Source of the DNA: JAIOHN01 sp038258185
GTDB taxonomy: Bacteria > Chloroflexota > Anaerolineae > Aggregatilineales > Phototrophicaceae
Assembly (NCBI GenBank): GCA_038258185.1
Contig: JBBSQD010000271.1
Span: forward strand, 1 to 8,762
DNA length: 8,762 nucleotides
Direction of reading: 5' to 3'
The position numbers and the translations under genes are program-made. The notes under the pieces were generated by a model that saw only the letters and a list, made by a program, of their open reading frames with translations, did no database searches and was not told the origin of the DNA. Positions 1 through 5,657 of the stretch are shown piece after piece; position 1 is the first letter of the stretch; every line of letters starts with the position of its first letter.

Positions 1-899
1 ATATCCTGTGGCGTGAGCTTTGCATCAGCCAATGCCTGCTCAATCGCCAGAATCGCCCCCAGCGACTCCGGATGCGGCGCGGTTGAATGATAGGCATCGG
101 AGGTCGAACCATAGCCGACAATTTCCGCCAGAATATTCGCCCCGCGTGCCTGAGCATGTTCCAGCGATTCCAGCACGAGCACACCCGCACCTTCGCCAAA
201 AACCAGCCCTGACCGATTCTTGTCAAAAGGCCGCGAAGCCTGAGTCGGGTTATCGTTATCGCGTGAGCAGGCGCCAACCCGATCAAACGCAGCCACACCA
301 ATCGGGATAATCGGTGCCTCACCTGCCCCGGCGACCACCCTATCCAAGCGCCCCAGACGAATTAAATCGAAGGCATGACCGATGCAATCCGAACCGGTCG
401 AGCAGGCCGAAATGGGCGTATAGGATGGCCCGTGTGCGCCGATCATAATACTGACCATATCGCTGCCGCCATTGACCATCAGCATCGGGATTCCAAAGGG
501 AGTCACACGGCGCGGATCATGAGTGTTAAACAGCAGTTCCGCCTGTTCAAAATAACTTTCCACCCCACCCACTGCCGAGCCAATAATCACCCCGGTACGT
601 GCGCGTTCTTCTTCCTTAACCTGCAGGTCTAAACCAGCATTCGCAAGCGCTTCTTTGGTGGCCGCATAAATAAACTGCTGATAACGATCACGGCGGCGCG
701 CCTCTTTAGCAGGCATATGTGCGGTTGGTTCCCAATCCTTGACTTCAGCCGCAATCTTGACCAGATAAGGTTGCGGATCAAAGCGGGTAATTGCGCCAAC
801 ACCGCTGCGACCTGCCTTAATTCCTGACCAGGTGCTCTCCGCATCCTGCCCCAGTGGCGAAACAACTCCCATGCCGGTCACAACTACACGTCGGGTCAT
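1..899 (-). CDS. fabF: 3-oxoacyl-ACP synthase II (FabF/KASII), C-terminus beyond the left edge
   Basis: FabF condenses malonyl-ACP with a growing acyl-ACP in the cytoplasm, the elongation step of type II fatty acid synthesis. I translated 299 complete codons from the ATG at 899-897. The protein opens with the typical thiolase-fold start MTRRVVVTGMGVVSPLG. The nucleophile region ISACSTGSDCIGHAF places the active-site Cys at residue 166, close to Cys163 of E. coli FabF. Further family blocks are SRDNDNPTQASRPFDKNRSG (about 212-231), FGEGAGVLVLE (234-244) and SSDAYH-like TSDAYHST (about 266-273). The two catalytic histidines and the glycine-rich C-terminal block lie outside the window. The start is well supported: AGGAGG at 910-905 sits 5 bases upstream. 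The gene lies 84 bases downstream of the MoaD-MoaE gene on the same strand, so it may be co-transcribed or have its own promoter. FabB-like or other KAS paralogues cannot be fully excluded, but the length and motif spacing favour FabF. Confidence 0.95.
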   Translation of the reverse strand, partial: MTRRVVVTGMGVVSPLGQDAESTWSGIKAGRSGVGAITRFDPQPYLVKIAAEVKDWEPTAHMPAKEARRRDRYQQFIYAATKEALANAGLDLQVKEEERARTGVIIGSAVGGVESYFEQAELLFNTHDPRRVTPFGIPMLMVNGGSDMVSIMIGAHGPSYTPISACSTGSDCIGHAFDLIRLGRLDRVVAGAGEAPIIPIGVAAFDRVGACSRDNDNPTQASRPFDKNRSGLVFGEGAGVLVLESLEHAQARGANILAEIVGYGSTSDAYHSTAPHPESLGAILAIEQALADAKLTPQD

Positions 900-983
900 G
901 CCGACCTCCTGTAAATGCTGCGAAATAATCTCAAAATAATGCTATAGTCTTTGTACCATAGCCGCAAATCCTTTACCAGTATT

Positions 984-1706
984 TCAACTCTGGCGGTCAT
1001 CCTGCCCCGGCATGTAATGGCCTTCAACCCACGCCTTGCCTTCCGTGCTGATCTCCTGCTTCCACACCGGCACAATCTCTTTCAGCCGGTCGATGCCATA
1101 ACGCGCACCTTCAAAGCAGCCCTGATCGCGATGCCCTGACGAGCAGGCAATCACAATCGTGTTCTGCCCCACTTCGAGATGACCAATCCGCTGGATAATG
1201 GCGATGCCCTGCACCAGCGGCCAGCGCTCACGGATTTCTGCCGCCACCTGACGCATTTTCGCCAGTGCCATTGGCGCGTAGGCTTCATATTGCAGCGACG
1301 CCGTTTCGATCTGTTCGCCCTCACGGCTGGTTTTGCCGCGCACCATCCCACTGAAGATGCACACCGCGCCGGTTTCCACCACGGTGATCGCTGCGACAAG
1401 TTGATCATGGTCAATCGGTTCACTCGCCAGTTGGAAAATCTCGGGATAAGGCGAGTCGCTGCCACCGCTGACAGGCGGAAAAAACGCCACGGTATCGCCA
1501 TTTTTAACGGCATCTCCAGCAAAAGCATACTCTTCGTTAATCGCCGCAATCGCTGCTTTGGCATTGGCCTCTAACGGGGGATACAAACGGATCAATCTCT
1601 GGCGTACATCCTCCAGCGTCGCAGCATCACCGGGTAAATCGAGTGTCAGCGTATTGGTTCCCGCCAGGTCTTTGAGAGTCGCAAACAACAGCACTTTGAT
1701 CTGCAT
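984..1706 (-). CDS. moaX: Fused molybdopterin synthase, MoaD-MoaE (MoaX type)
   Basis: Molybdopterin synthase adds two sulfurs to cyclic pyranopterin monophosphate. MoaD carries the sulfur as a C-terminal Gly-Gly thiocarboxylate and MoaE is the catalytic partner. Here both are in one 240-residue chain. Residues 1-82 form a ubiquitin-like MoaD domain (MQIKVLLFATLKDLAG at the start) ending in FFPPVSGG, with Gly81-Gly82. Residues about 88-233 are MoaE. Visible MoaE residues are Arg123 (SGMVRG), the GHRD stretch at 191-194, and two lysines in DRLKEIVPVWKQE (Lys209, Lys216), equivalent to the catalytic Lys119 and Lys126 of E. coli MoaE. The Gly-Gly is internal, so a free thiocarboxylate would need cleavage after it, as is known for mycobacterial MoaX. 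I chose ATG 1706-1704, which overlaps the moaC stop as TGATG and has AAGGA 6 bases upstream. An in-frame GTG one codon earlier is the alternative. Translational coupling with moaC is likely. Confidence 0.93.
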   Translation of the reverse strand: MQIKVLLFATLKDLAGTNTLTLDLPGDAATLEDVRQRLIRLYPPLEANAKAAIAAINEEYAFAGDAVKNGDTVAFFPPVSGGSDSPYPEIFQLASEPIDHDQLVAAITVVETGAVCIFSGMVRGKTSREGEQIETASLQYEAYAPMALAKMRQVAAEIRERWPLVQGIAIIQRIGHLEVGQNTIVIACSSGHRDQGCFEGARYGIDRLKEIVPVWKQEISTEGKAWVEGHYMPGQDDRQS

Positions 1707-2191
1707 CACATATCCTTCGCTGTATAATCACCATGCTGGCCGCCCCGTTTGGACAGCAGCCGAATATCACTCAGACGCATTTCACGGTCAACAGCTTTCG
1801 CCATATCATAAATGGTCAGCGCGGCGGCACTCACCGCGGTCAGCGCTTCCATCTCGACGCCGGTTTTGCCATAAGTTCTGGCCGTCGCCGTAATGCGAAT
1901 CGCACTCGCTTCATCATCCAATTCCAGGCTGACATCCAGATGCGTCAGGGGCAAGGGATGACACAGCGGAATCAGCTCGGCGGTGCGCTTGGCCGCCATA
2001 ATCCCGGCGACTCGCGCAATCGTCAGCACATCGCCTTTTTTCAGCAGCCCTTCGCGGATTAAACGCAACGTCTCCGGCTGCATATAGACCGTCCCACCAG
2101 CAACCGCCTCGCGTTCGGTTTCCGGCTTGGAACCGACATCGACCATCCGGGCAGAGCCAGTTTCATCCAGGTGAGTCAACTGGTCACTCAT
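1706..2191 (-). CDS. moaC: Cyclic pyranopterin monophosphate synthase MoaC
   Basis: MoaC acts after MoaA in the first stage of molybdenum cofactor synthesis, converting the 3',8-cyclo-GTP intermediate to cyclic pyranopterin monophosphate in the cytoplasm. The 161-residue protein has the length of E. coli MoaC. Family blocks are MVDVGSKPETEREAVAGG (16-33), LIPLCHPLPLTH (73-84, with the conserved His78), VEMEALTAVSAAALTIYDMAK (112-132, holding the catalytic Asp129 and Lys132) and RLLSKRGGQHGDY (144-156). Lys51 matches catalytic Lys51 of E. coli. I chose ATG 2191-2189 because AAGGA at 2204-2200 is 8 bases upstream. The in-frame ATG at 2200 would touch the Shine-Dalgarno, which is too close. The stop overlaps the start of the MoaD-MoaE gene, so the two genes are probably translated together and their products act in consecutive steps. 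No moaA, moaB or mog gene is in the window. Confidence 0.96.
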   Translation of the reverse strand: MSDQLTHLDETGSARMVDVGSKPETEREAVAGGTVYMQPETLRLIREGLLKKGDVLTIARVAGIMAAKRTAELIPLCHPLPLTHLDVSLELDDEASAIRITATARTYGKTGVEMEALTAVSAAALTIYDMAKAVDREMRLSDIRLLSKRGGQHGDYTAKDM

Positions 2192-2249
2192 CACAATCAT
2201 CCTTATCTTTCAACCGGCACAGCACACACCAAAGGGTGTTTAGCCCCTT

Positions 2250-2278
2250 ATTATACCCTTACATCAGAGGTTAATTAA
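2250..2278 (-). promoter_or_regulatory. Candidate sigma-70-type promoter for moaC
   Basis: Read on the minus strand, a perfect TATAAT lies at 2255-2250. The hexamer 17 bases upstream (2278-2273) is TTAATT, which matches TTGACA poorly, so the call rests on the -10. The predicted start near 2243 gives a leader of about 50 bases. A small hairpin, ACACC/GGTGT around a 4-base loop at 2226-2239, would sit near the 5' end of that leader. The leader is far too short for a molybdenum cofactor riboswitch. Confidence 0.5.
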
Positions 2279-2284
2279 GCGGTC

Positions 2285-2313
2285 TTGTATTGGAATCCGG
2301 CGGCGTGTATACT
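2285..2313 (+). promoter_or_regulatory. Candidate sigma-70-type promoter for ftsY-prfB
   Basis: TTGTAT at 2285-2290 and TATACT at 2308-2313 are separated by 17 bases, the ideal spacing. The predicted start near 2320 leaves a leader of about 35 bases before the ftsY TTG. This promoter faces away from the moaC promoter in the same 163-base intergenic region. The -35 elements of the two promoters lie about 7 bases apart, so the two polymerase sites may interfere. Confidence 0.6.
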
Positions 2314-2354
2314 GATTTTGTGATGACCCCTAATGAACACCGGAGACACTTCTC

Positions 2355-3248
2355 TTGAGTATTTTTAGCAAAGGTTTATCAAAAACCCGCCAGTCTTTTT
2401 TTGGTCGCCTCACATCCGCTTTAGGCGGTAGCAGCATTGATGAGGATACCTGGGATGATATTGAGGCTGTGCTGATTCAGTCGGATATGGGCGTGGAAAC
2501 TACCGCTAAAGTGCTGACTGAACTGCGTCGTGGCGGTTATACCCGCACGGAAGATGTGCAAAAGGGACTGCGCGAAGTCCTGGCAGGCATGCTGAAGACC
2601 CCGCCGCCGCTCAATATCAGCGGTCGCCCCCTGTCCATTATACTGGTTGTGGGTGTCAACGGCTCCGGCAAAACGACCTCTATTGCCAAGCTGGCTAACC
2701 GGCTGGCGGTCATTAACCGACGACAGGTGCTGCTGGCGGCAGGTGATACCTTCCGCGCCGCGGCAATTGAGCAATTGCAGAAATGGGGTGAGCGCATCAA
2801 CGTCCCGGTCATCGCCAACAAGCCGGGTTCCGACCCCGCCGCTGTTGTCTATGATGCCACCGCCGCCGCCCACGCGCGCGGCAAGGATGTGCTGATTATT
2901 GACACCGCTGGACGTTTGCACACCAATTACAATCTGATGGAAGAACTGGCGAAGATTAAGTCCGTTTCGCAGAAAGTCATCCCCGGTTCACCGCATGAGG
3001 TGCTGCTGGTACTGGATGGCACTACCGGACAAAACGCGCTGGAACAGGCCAAGAAATTCCGCGAGATGGTTGATGTCACGGGTGTGATTATCACCAAGCT
3101 GGATGGCACCGCCAAAGGCGGTATGGTTTTTGCTGTTTTTAATGATCTGGGTCTGCCCGTCCATTATGTGGGACTGGGTGAAGGCTTAAATGACATGGTG
3201 CTGTTTAACCCGGAAAACTTTGTCAAAAGCCTGTTCGACGAAAATTAG
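2355..3248 (+). CDS. ftsY: Signal recognition particle receptor GTPase FtsY
   Basis: FtsY is the membrane-associated receptor that binds the SRP (Ffh plus 4.5S RNA)-ribosome complex and delivers nascent membrane proteins to the SecYEG translocon. The 297-residue protein has a helical N domain (about 1-85) and a GTPase G domain (about 90-297). Visible motifs are G1 GVNGSGKTT (100-108), the SRP-GTPase insertion signature GDTFRAAAIEQL (130-141), DTAGR (183-187), TKLDGTAKGG (247-256) and the FtsY-type ending GLGEGLNDMVLFNPENFVKSLF (about 273-294). There is no long acidic A domain as in E. coli; this short form is common outside Proteobacteria. The start is a TTG at 2355-2357, with GGAGA at 2342-2346 eight bases upstream. 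The next in-frame Met is residue 45, inside the N domain, so no ATG start would keep the domain whole. FtsY rather than Ffh because there is no C-terminal M domain. prfB follows after 17 bases. Confidence 0.97.
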   Translation: MSIFSKGLSKTRQSFFGRLTSALGGSSIDEDTWDDIEAVLIQSDMGVETTAKVLTELRRGGYTRTEDVQKGLREVLAGMLKTPPPLNISGRPLSIILVVGVNGSGKTTSIAKLANRLAVINRRQVLLAAGDTFRAAAIEQLQKWGERINVPVIANKPGSDPAAVVYDATAAAHARGKDVLIIDTAGRLHTNYNLMEELAKIKSVSQKVIPGSPHEVLLVLDGTTGQNALEQAKKFREMVDVTGVIITKLDGTAKGGMVFAVFNDLGLPVHYVGLGEGLNDMVLFNPENFVKSLFDEN

Positions 3249-3265
3249 TTCTCACGAGAGGTGTC

Positions 3266-4363
3266 ATGGAAAATACAGTCAGCGCGCTTGCTGATATGAA
3301 AAAACAAATTGATGGGCTCATGACGCGCCTCAACATTGACAACAAAGCCGAGCGCATCAGTGCTATTCAGGGTGAGGCCAGTGCCAATGATTTCTGGAAT
3401 GATACTGACGCTGCCAATAAACTGATGCAGGAAATGTCGGGGTTGAAGGAAGAAGTTGACCGCTGGCAAGCGCTGGCTAATCGCATCAATGATGCGCTGG
3501 AACTGGCTGAATTAAGCGATGCCAGTCTGGAAGCCGAGCTCAACATCGAAGTCGAAGCCCTGCATCCGATTGTCGAGCGGATGGCGCTGCAAGCCCTGCT
3601 CTCCGGCGATTATGACCACGAAAATGCGATTCTGGCGATCCATGCCGGTGCCGGTGGTACCGAAGCCCAGGACTGGGCGCAGGTGCTGGAGCGCATGTAC
3701 CGCCGTTGGGCGGAACAAAACGGCTACAAAATCGAAGAAATTGAGCGGATGGAAGGCGAAGAGGCCGGCATTAAAAGTCTCACCATCAGCATCAAGGGCA
3801 AGTATGCTTATGGCTATCTGCAGAGTGAGCAGGGTGTCCATCGGCTGGTGCGCCTGAGTCCGTTTGACTCCGCCAACCGGCGCCACACATCGTTTGCAAA
3901 GGTCGAGTTATGGCCGGATATCCAGAGCAATATCGATATTGAAGTCAATGAAACCGACATCCGCGTGGATACTTATCGTGCCGGTGGCGCGGGTGGCCAG
4001 CACGTCCAGAAGAATGATACCGCTGTACGCATCACCCACGTGCCCACCGGGATTGTGGTGCAATGCCAGAATGAACGCAGTCAGGCGCAGAACCGTGAAC
4101 GTGCGATGCAAATTCTGAAAGCGCGTCTGTTCGAGATGGAGCGCAAGAAACAGGAAGCCGAACTGGCCTCGCTGAAAGGCGAAAATGTGGATGCCGGTTG
4201 GGGCAATCAGATCCGTTCGTATGTGCTGCACCCCTACCAGATGGTCAAGGATCACCGTACTGATCACGAAGTCGGCAATACCGGCGCTGTGCTGGATGGC
4301 CGGCTGAATGAATTTATGGAATCGTACCTGCGCGCTAAAATTCAGAAACTCAATCCGGCCTAA
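3266..4363 (+). CDS. prfB: Peptide chain release factor 2 (RF2), single-frame form
   Basis: RF2 recognises UGA and UAA stop codons in the ribosomal A site and triggers peptidyl-tRNA hydrolysis. The 365-residue protein has the normal length of the family. The stop-codon recognition tripeptide SPF is at 198-200, which distinguishes RF2 from RF1 (PxT). The catalytic GGQ is at 243-245 within RAGGAGGQHVQKND. The coiled-coil N-terminal domain (1-110) contains MTRLNIDNKAERI, matching the place where most RF2 genes have the programmed +1 frameshift (RGYLD with an in-frame UGA). Here the reading frame is continuous and no CTTTGA slip site is present, so autoregulation by frameshifting appears absent. 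The ATG at 3266 is preceded by a GAGAGGTG Shine-Dalgarno. The gene lies 17 bases after ftsY, most likely in the same transcript, and is followed by an intrinsic terminator. Confidence 0.97.
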   Translation: MENTVSALADMKKQIDGLMTRLNIDNKAERISAIQGEASANDFWNDTDAANKLMQEMSGLKEEVDRWQALANRINDALELAELSDASLEAELNIEVEALHPIVERMALQALLSGDYDHENAILAIHAGAGGTEAQDWAQVLERMYRRWAEQNGYKIEEIERMEGEEAGIKSLTISIKGKYAYGYLQSEQGVHRLVRLSPFDSANRRHTSFAKVELWPDIQSNIDIEVNETDIRVDTYRAGGAGGQHVQKNDTAVRITHVPTGIVVQCQNERSQAQNRERAMQILKARLFEMERKKQEAELASLKGENVDAGWGNQIRSYVLHPYQMVKDHRTDHEVGNTGAVLDGRLNEFMESYLRAKIQKLNPA

Positions 4364-4388
4364 GTGCTCTATCCTATGTAAACTTCAG

Positions 4389-4413
4389 AACGCTCCGATC
4401 ATGGAGCGTTTTT
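4389..4413 (+). terminator. Rho-independent terminator after prfB
   Basis: A perfect 8-bp stem, AACGCTCC (4389-4396) with GGAGCGTT (4403-4410), closes a 6-base loop and runs straight into a T tract (4409-4413). It lies 26 bases after the prfB stop and separates ftsY-prfB from the metal transport operon. Confidence 0.9.
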
Positions 4414-4446
4414 GATTCCTGCCCCGTCGATCAAACCAGTTGGACT

Positions 4447-4469
4447 CTTGACAAGTTTAACCAGTCAAG
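4447..4469 (+). promoter_or_regulatory. Inverted repeat over the -35 of the metal transport promoter
   Basis: CTTGAC (4447-4452) and GTCAAG (4464-4469) form a perfect 6-bp inverted repeat around 11 bases, covering the -35 box and most of the promoter spacer. A tighter dyad, CTTG-A-CAAG (4447-4455), lies on the -35 itself. The position suggests a protein binding site, but I do not recognise a regulator for this sequence. It may be partly chance, since TTGACA contributes half the repeat. Confidence 0.35.
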
Positions 4470-4475
4470 TAAAAT
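4448..4475 (+). promoter_or_regulatory. Sigma-70-type promoter of the metal transport operon
   Basis: A consensus -35 TTGACA (4448-4453) is followed after 16 bases by TAAAAT (4470-4475), five of six matches to TATAAT. The downstream sequence is AT-rich. The predicted start near 4482 gives a leader of about 78 bases before the binding-protein ATG. With near-consensus boxes it should be strong when not repressed. Confidence 0.75.
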
Positions 4476-4494
4476 TAGATTAGTCTAAATTAGA
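4475..4494 (+). promoter_or_regulatory. Candidate DtxR/IdeR/MntR-type operator
   Basis: The 19 bases at 4475-4493 read TTAGATTAGTCTAAATTAG. Aligned without gaps to the DtxR/IdeR consensus TTAGGTTAGCCTAACCTAA they match at 14 positions. Two overlapping dyads are visible: TTAGA (4475-4479) with TCTAA (4484-4488), and TCTAA (4484-4488) with TTAGA (4490-4494). ATTAG also recurs three times (4474, 4479, 4489). The site overlaps the last base of the -10 and the predicted start, where a bound repressor would block initiation. The regulator itself is inferred. Confidence 0.6.
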
Positions 4495-4500
4495 ATAAAA

Positions 4501-4526
4501 GCAAAGCTAAATTTTTAGTACTTTGC
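4501..4526 (+). promoter_or_regulatory. Leader inverted repeat, hairpin or second operator
   Basis: GCAAAG (4501-4506) pairs with CTTTGC (4521-4526). The stem continues as CTAAA (4507-4511) with TTTAG (4514-4518), leaving a 2-base bulge (4519-4520) and a very small loop. It lies in the predicted leader of the metal operon, 34 bases before the first ATG. It is too AT-rich and lacks a following T tract, so it is not a good terminator. It could be an RNA stem or a second protein site. Confidence 0.4.
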
Positions 4527-4559
4527 ATCAATCCCGACCACACAGGAGATCATAGCCGT

Positions 4560-5591
4560 ATGCTTTCACATAAAATAATCGCCCTCTGGGGCATAATCTG
4601 CCTGCTGGCAGGCATCAGCAGCATTTCCGCGCAGGATGAACCCTTCAAAATTGTCGCGACCACCACCCAGGCCGCTGACCTGGCGGCGATTCTGGCCGGT
4701 GACCTTGTCGGTGATCTCATCGAAATTACGCCATTGATGGGTGCCGGGGTCGACCCGCATCTCTACAAGCCCACCGAGTCGGATATTCAGGCCATGAATC
4801 AGGCTGATCTGGTGATCTATAGCGGACTGCACCTGGAAGGCCAGTTTGACACGGTGTTTGAAGGCTTAGGCCAACGCGCTATCCGCACCTATGCCCTCTC
4901 CGACCCAGCTAAGGATGCTGGTTTTATCATCGGTGGTTTCACCCTGTCGGCGGAACTCACCAACGTCAATGACCCGCATTTCTGGTTCGACTCGCGCAAC
5001 TGGCAGATGGCGACTGAGGGATTAGTCGAAGTGTTGAGCGAGATGGACCCGGCTCACAGCGACATCTACAGCACGAATGGTGAAGCGTATATCGAACAGT
5101 TGAGCATCCTCTATGATTGGGCGCTGGAAGCCATGTCACAGGTGCCGGAAGAGCAACGCGTTTTAGTGACTTCCCATGACGCGTTTCAGTATTTTGGCGA
5201 AGCAGTCGGCTGGCAGGTACGCGGCTTGCAGGGCATCAGCACGCAGAGCGAAGCTGGCGTAGCCGATGTGCAGGATATCGCGCGTTTTGTGGCCGAAAAC
5301 CATATTCCGGTGATGTTTATCGAAAGCAGTGTTCCCCCCAACGCGATCCGCGCCGTGCAGGAAGCAGTTAATGCCAATGGGGGCGAGGTCGCTATCGGTG
5401 CGCGTGAATTATTCTCCGACGCGATGGGCGAACGCGGCAAATTCGGCGGCACGTACATCGGCATGTTTGGTCAGAATGTGCTGACTATTCTCCAATCCTA
5501 CGAGGAAACCGGCGTGGAACTCACTTTAGTGCCGTGGCCAGACAATTTGGAGCCGCAGCCCCCGGCTGAACTGATTGAATTTGGCTCGTAA
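4560..5591 (+). CDS. Metal ABC transporter substrate-binding protein, TroA/ZnuA/MntA family (cluster A-I)
   Basis: This extracytoplasmic receptor captures a divalent transition metal (Zn, Mn or Fe) and passes it to the membrane permeases. Of 343 residues, 1-24 look like a Sec signal peptide (basic start, IIALWGIICLLAG core, likely cleavage near ISA/QDE). There is no lipobox cysteine at the cleavage site. Likely ligands by alignment to the family are His67 (GVDPHLYKP), His140 (NVNDPHFWFD), His206 (VTSHDAFQYF) and Asp287 (LFSDAMG). Three His plus Asp is the TroA pattern; Mn-specific PsaA/MntC proteins have Glu in place of the third His. The His-rich loop of E. coli-type ZnuA is missing. Glu255 in FIESSVPPNAI is another family landmark. 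The ATG follows AGGAG at 4544-4548 with a rather long 11-base gap. It is the first gene of a four-gene importer unit, so the annotation is secure but the metal is not. Confidence 0.93.
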   Translation: MLSHKIIALWGIICLLAGISSISAQDEPFKIVATTTQAADLAAILAGDLVGDLIEITPLMGAGVDPHLYKPTESDIQAMNQADLVIYSGLHLEGQFDTVFEGLGQRAIRTYALSDPAKDAGFIIGGFTLSAELTNVNDPHFWFDSRNWQMATEGLVEVLSEMDPAHSDIYSTNGEAYIEQLSILYDWALEAMSQVPEEQRVLVTSHDAFQYFGEAVGWQVRGLQGISTQSEAGVADVQDIARFVAENHIPVMFIESSVPPNAIRAVQEAVNANGGEVAIGARELFSDAMGERGKFGGTYIGMFGQNVLTILQSYEETGVELTLVPWPDNLEPQPPAELIEFGS

Positions 5592-5657
5592 AAAACCCAT
5601 CATTGAAGCGACGCTACCCTACCAAATTCTGAGGCTTACACGAAAAGGATGATTAAC

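Noticed and set aside
939..967. Possible fabF promoter on the minus strand (TTGCGG, 17 bases, TAGCAT)
   Set aside because: Only 3 and 4 of 6 positions match the consensus boxes. The 84-base gap could equally be a read-through leader, so I did not call it.
1179..1574. 131-codon plus-strand reading frame opposite the MoaD-MoaE gene
   Set aside because: It is the antisense shadow of a well-supported gene, with no family resemblance.
2192..2243. Molybdenum cofactor riboswitch upstream of moaC
   Set aside because: The predicted leader is about 50 bases with one small 5-bp hairpin, far shorter than the known riboswitch.
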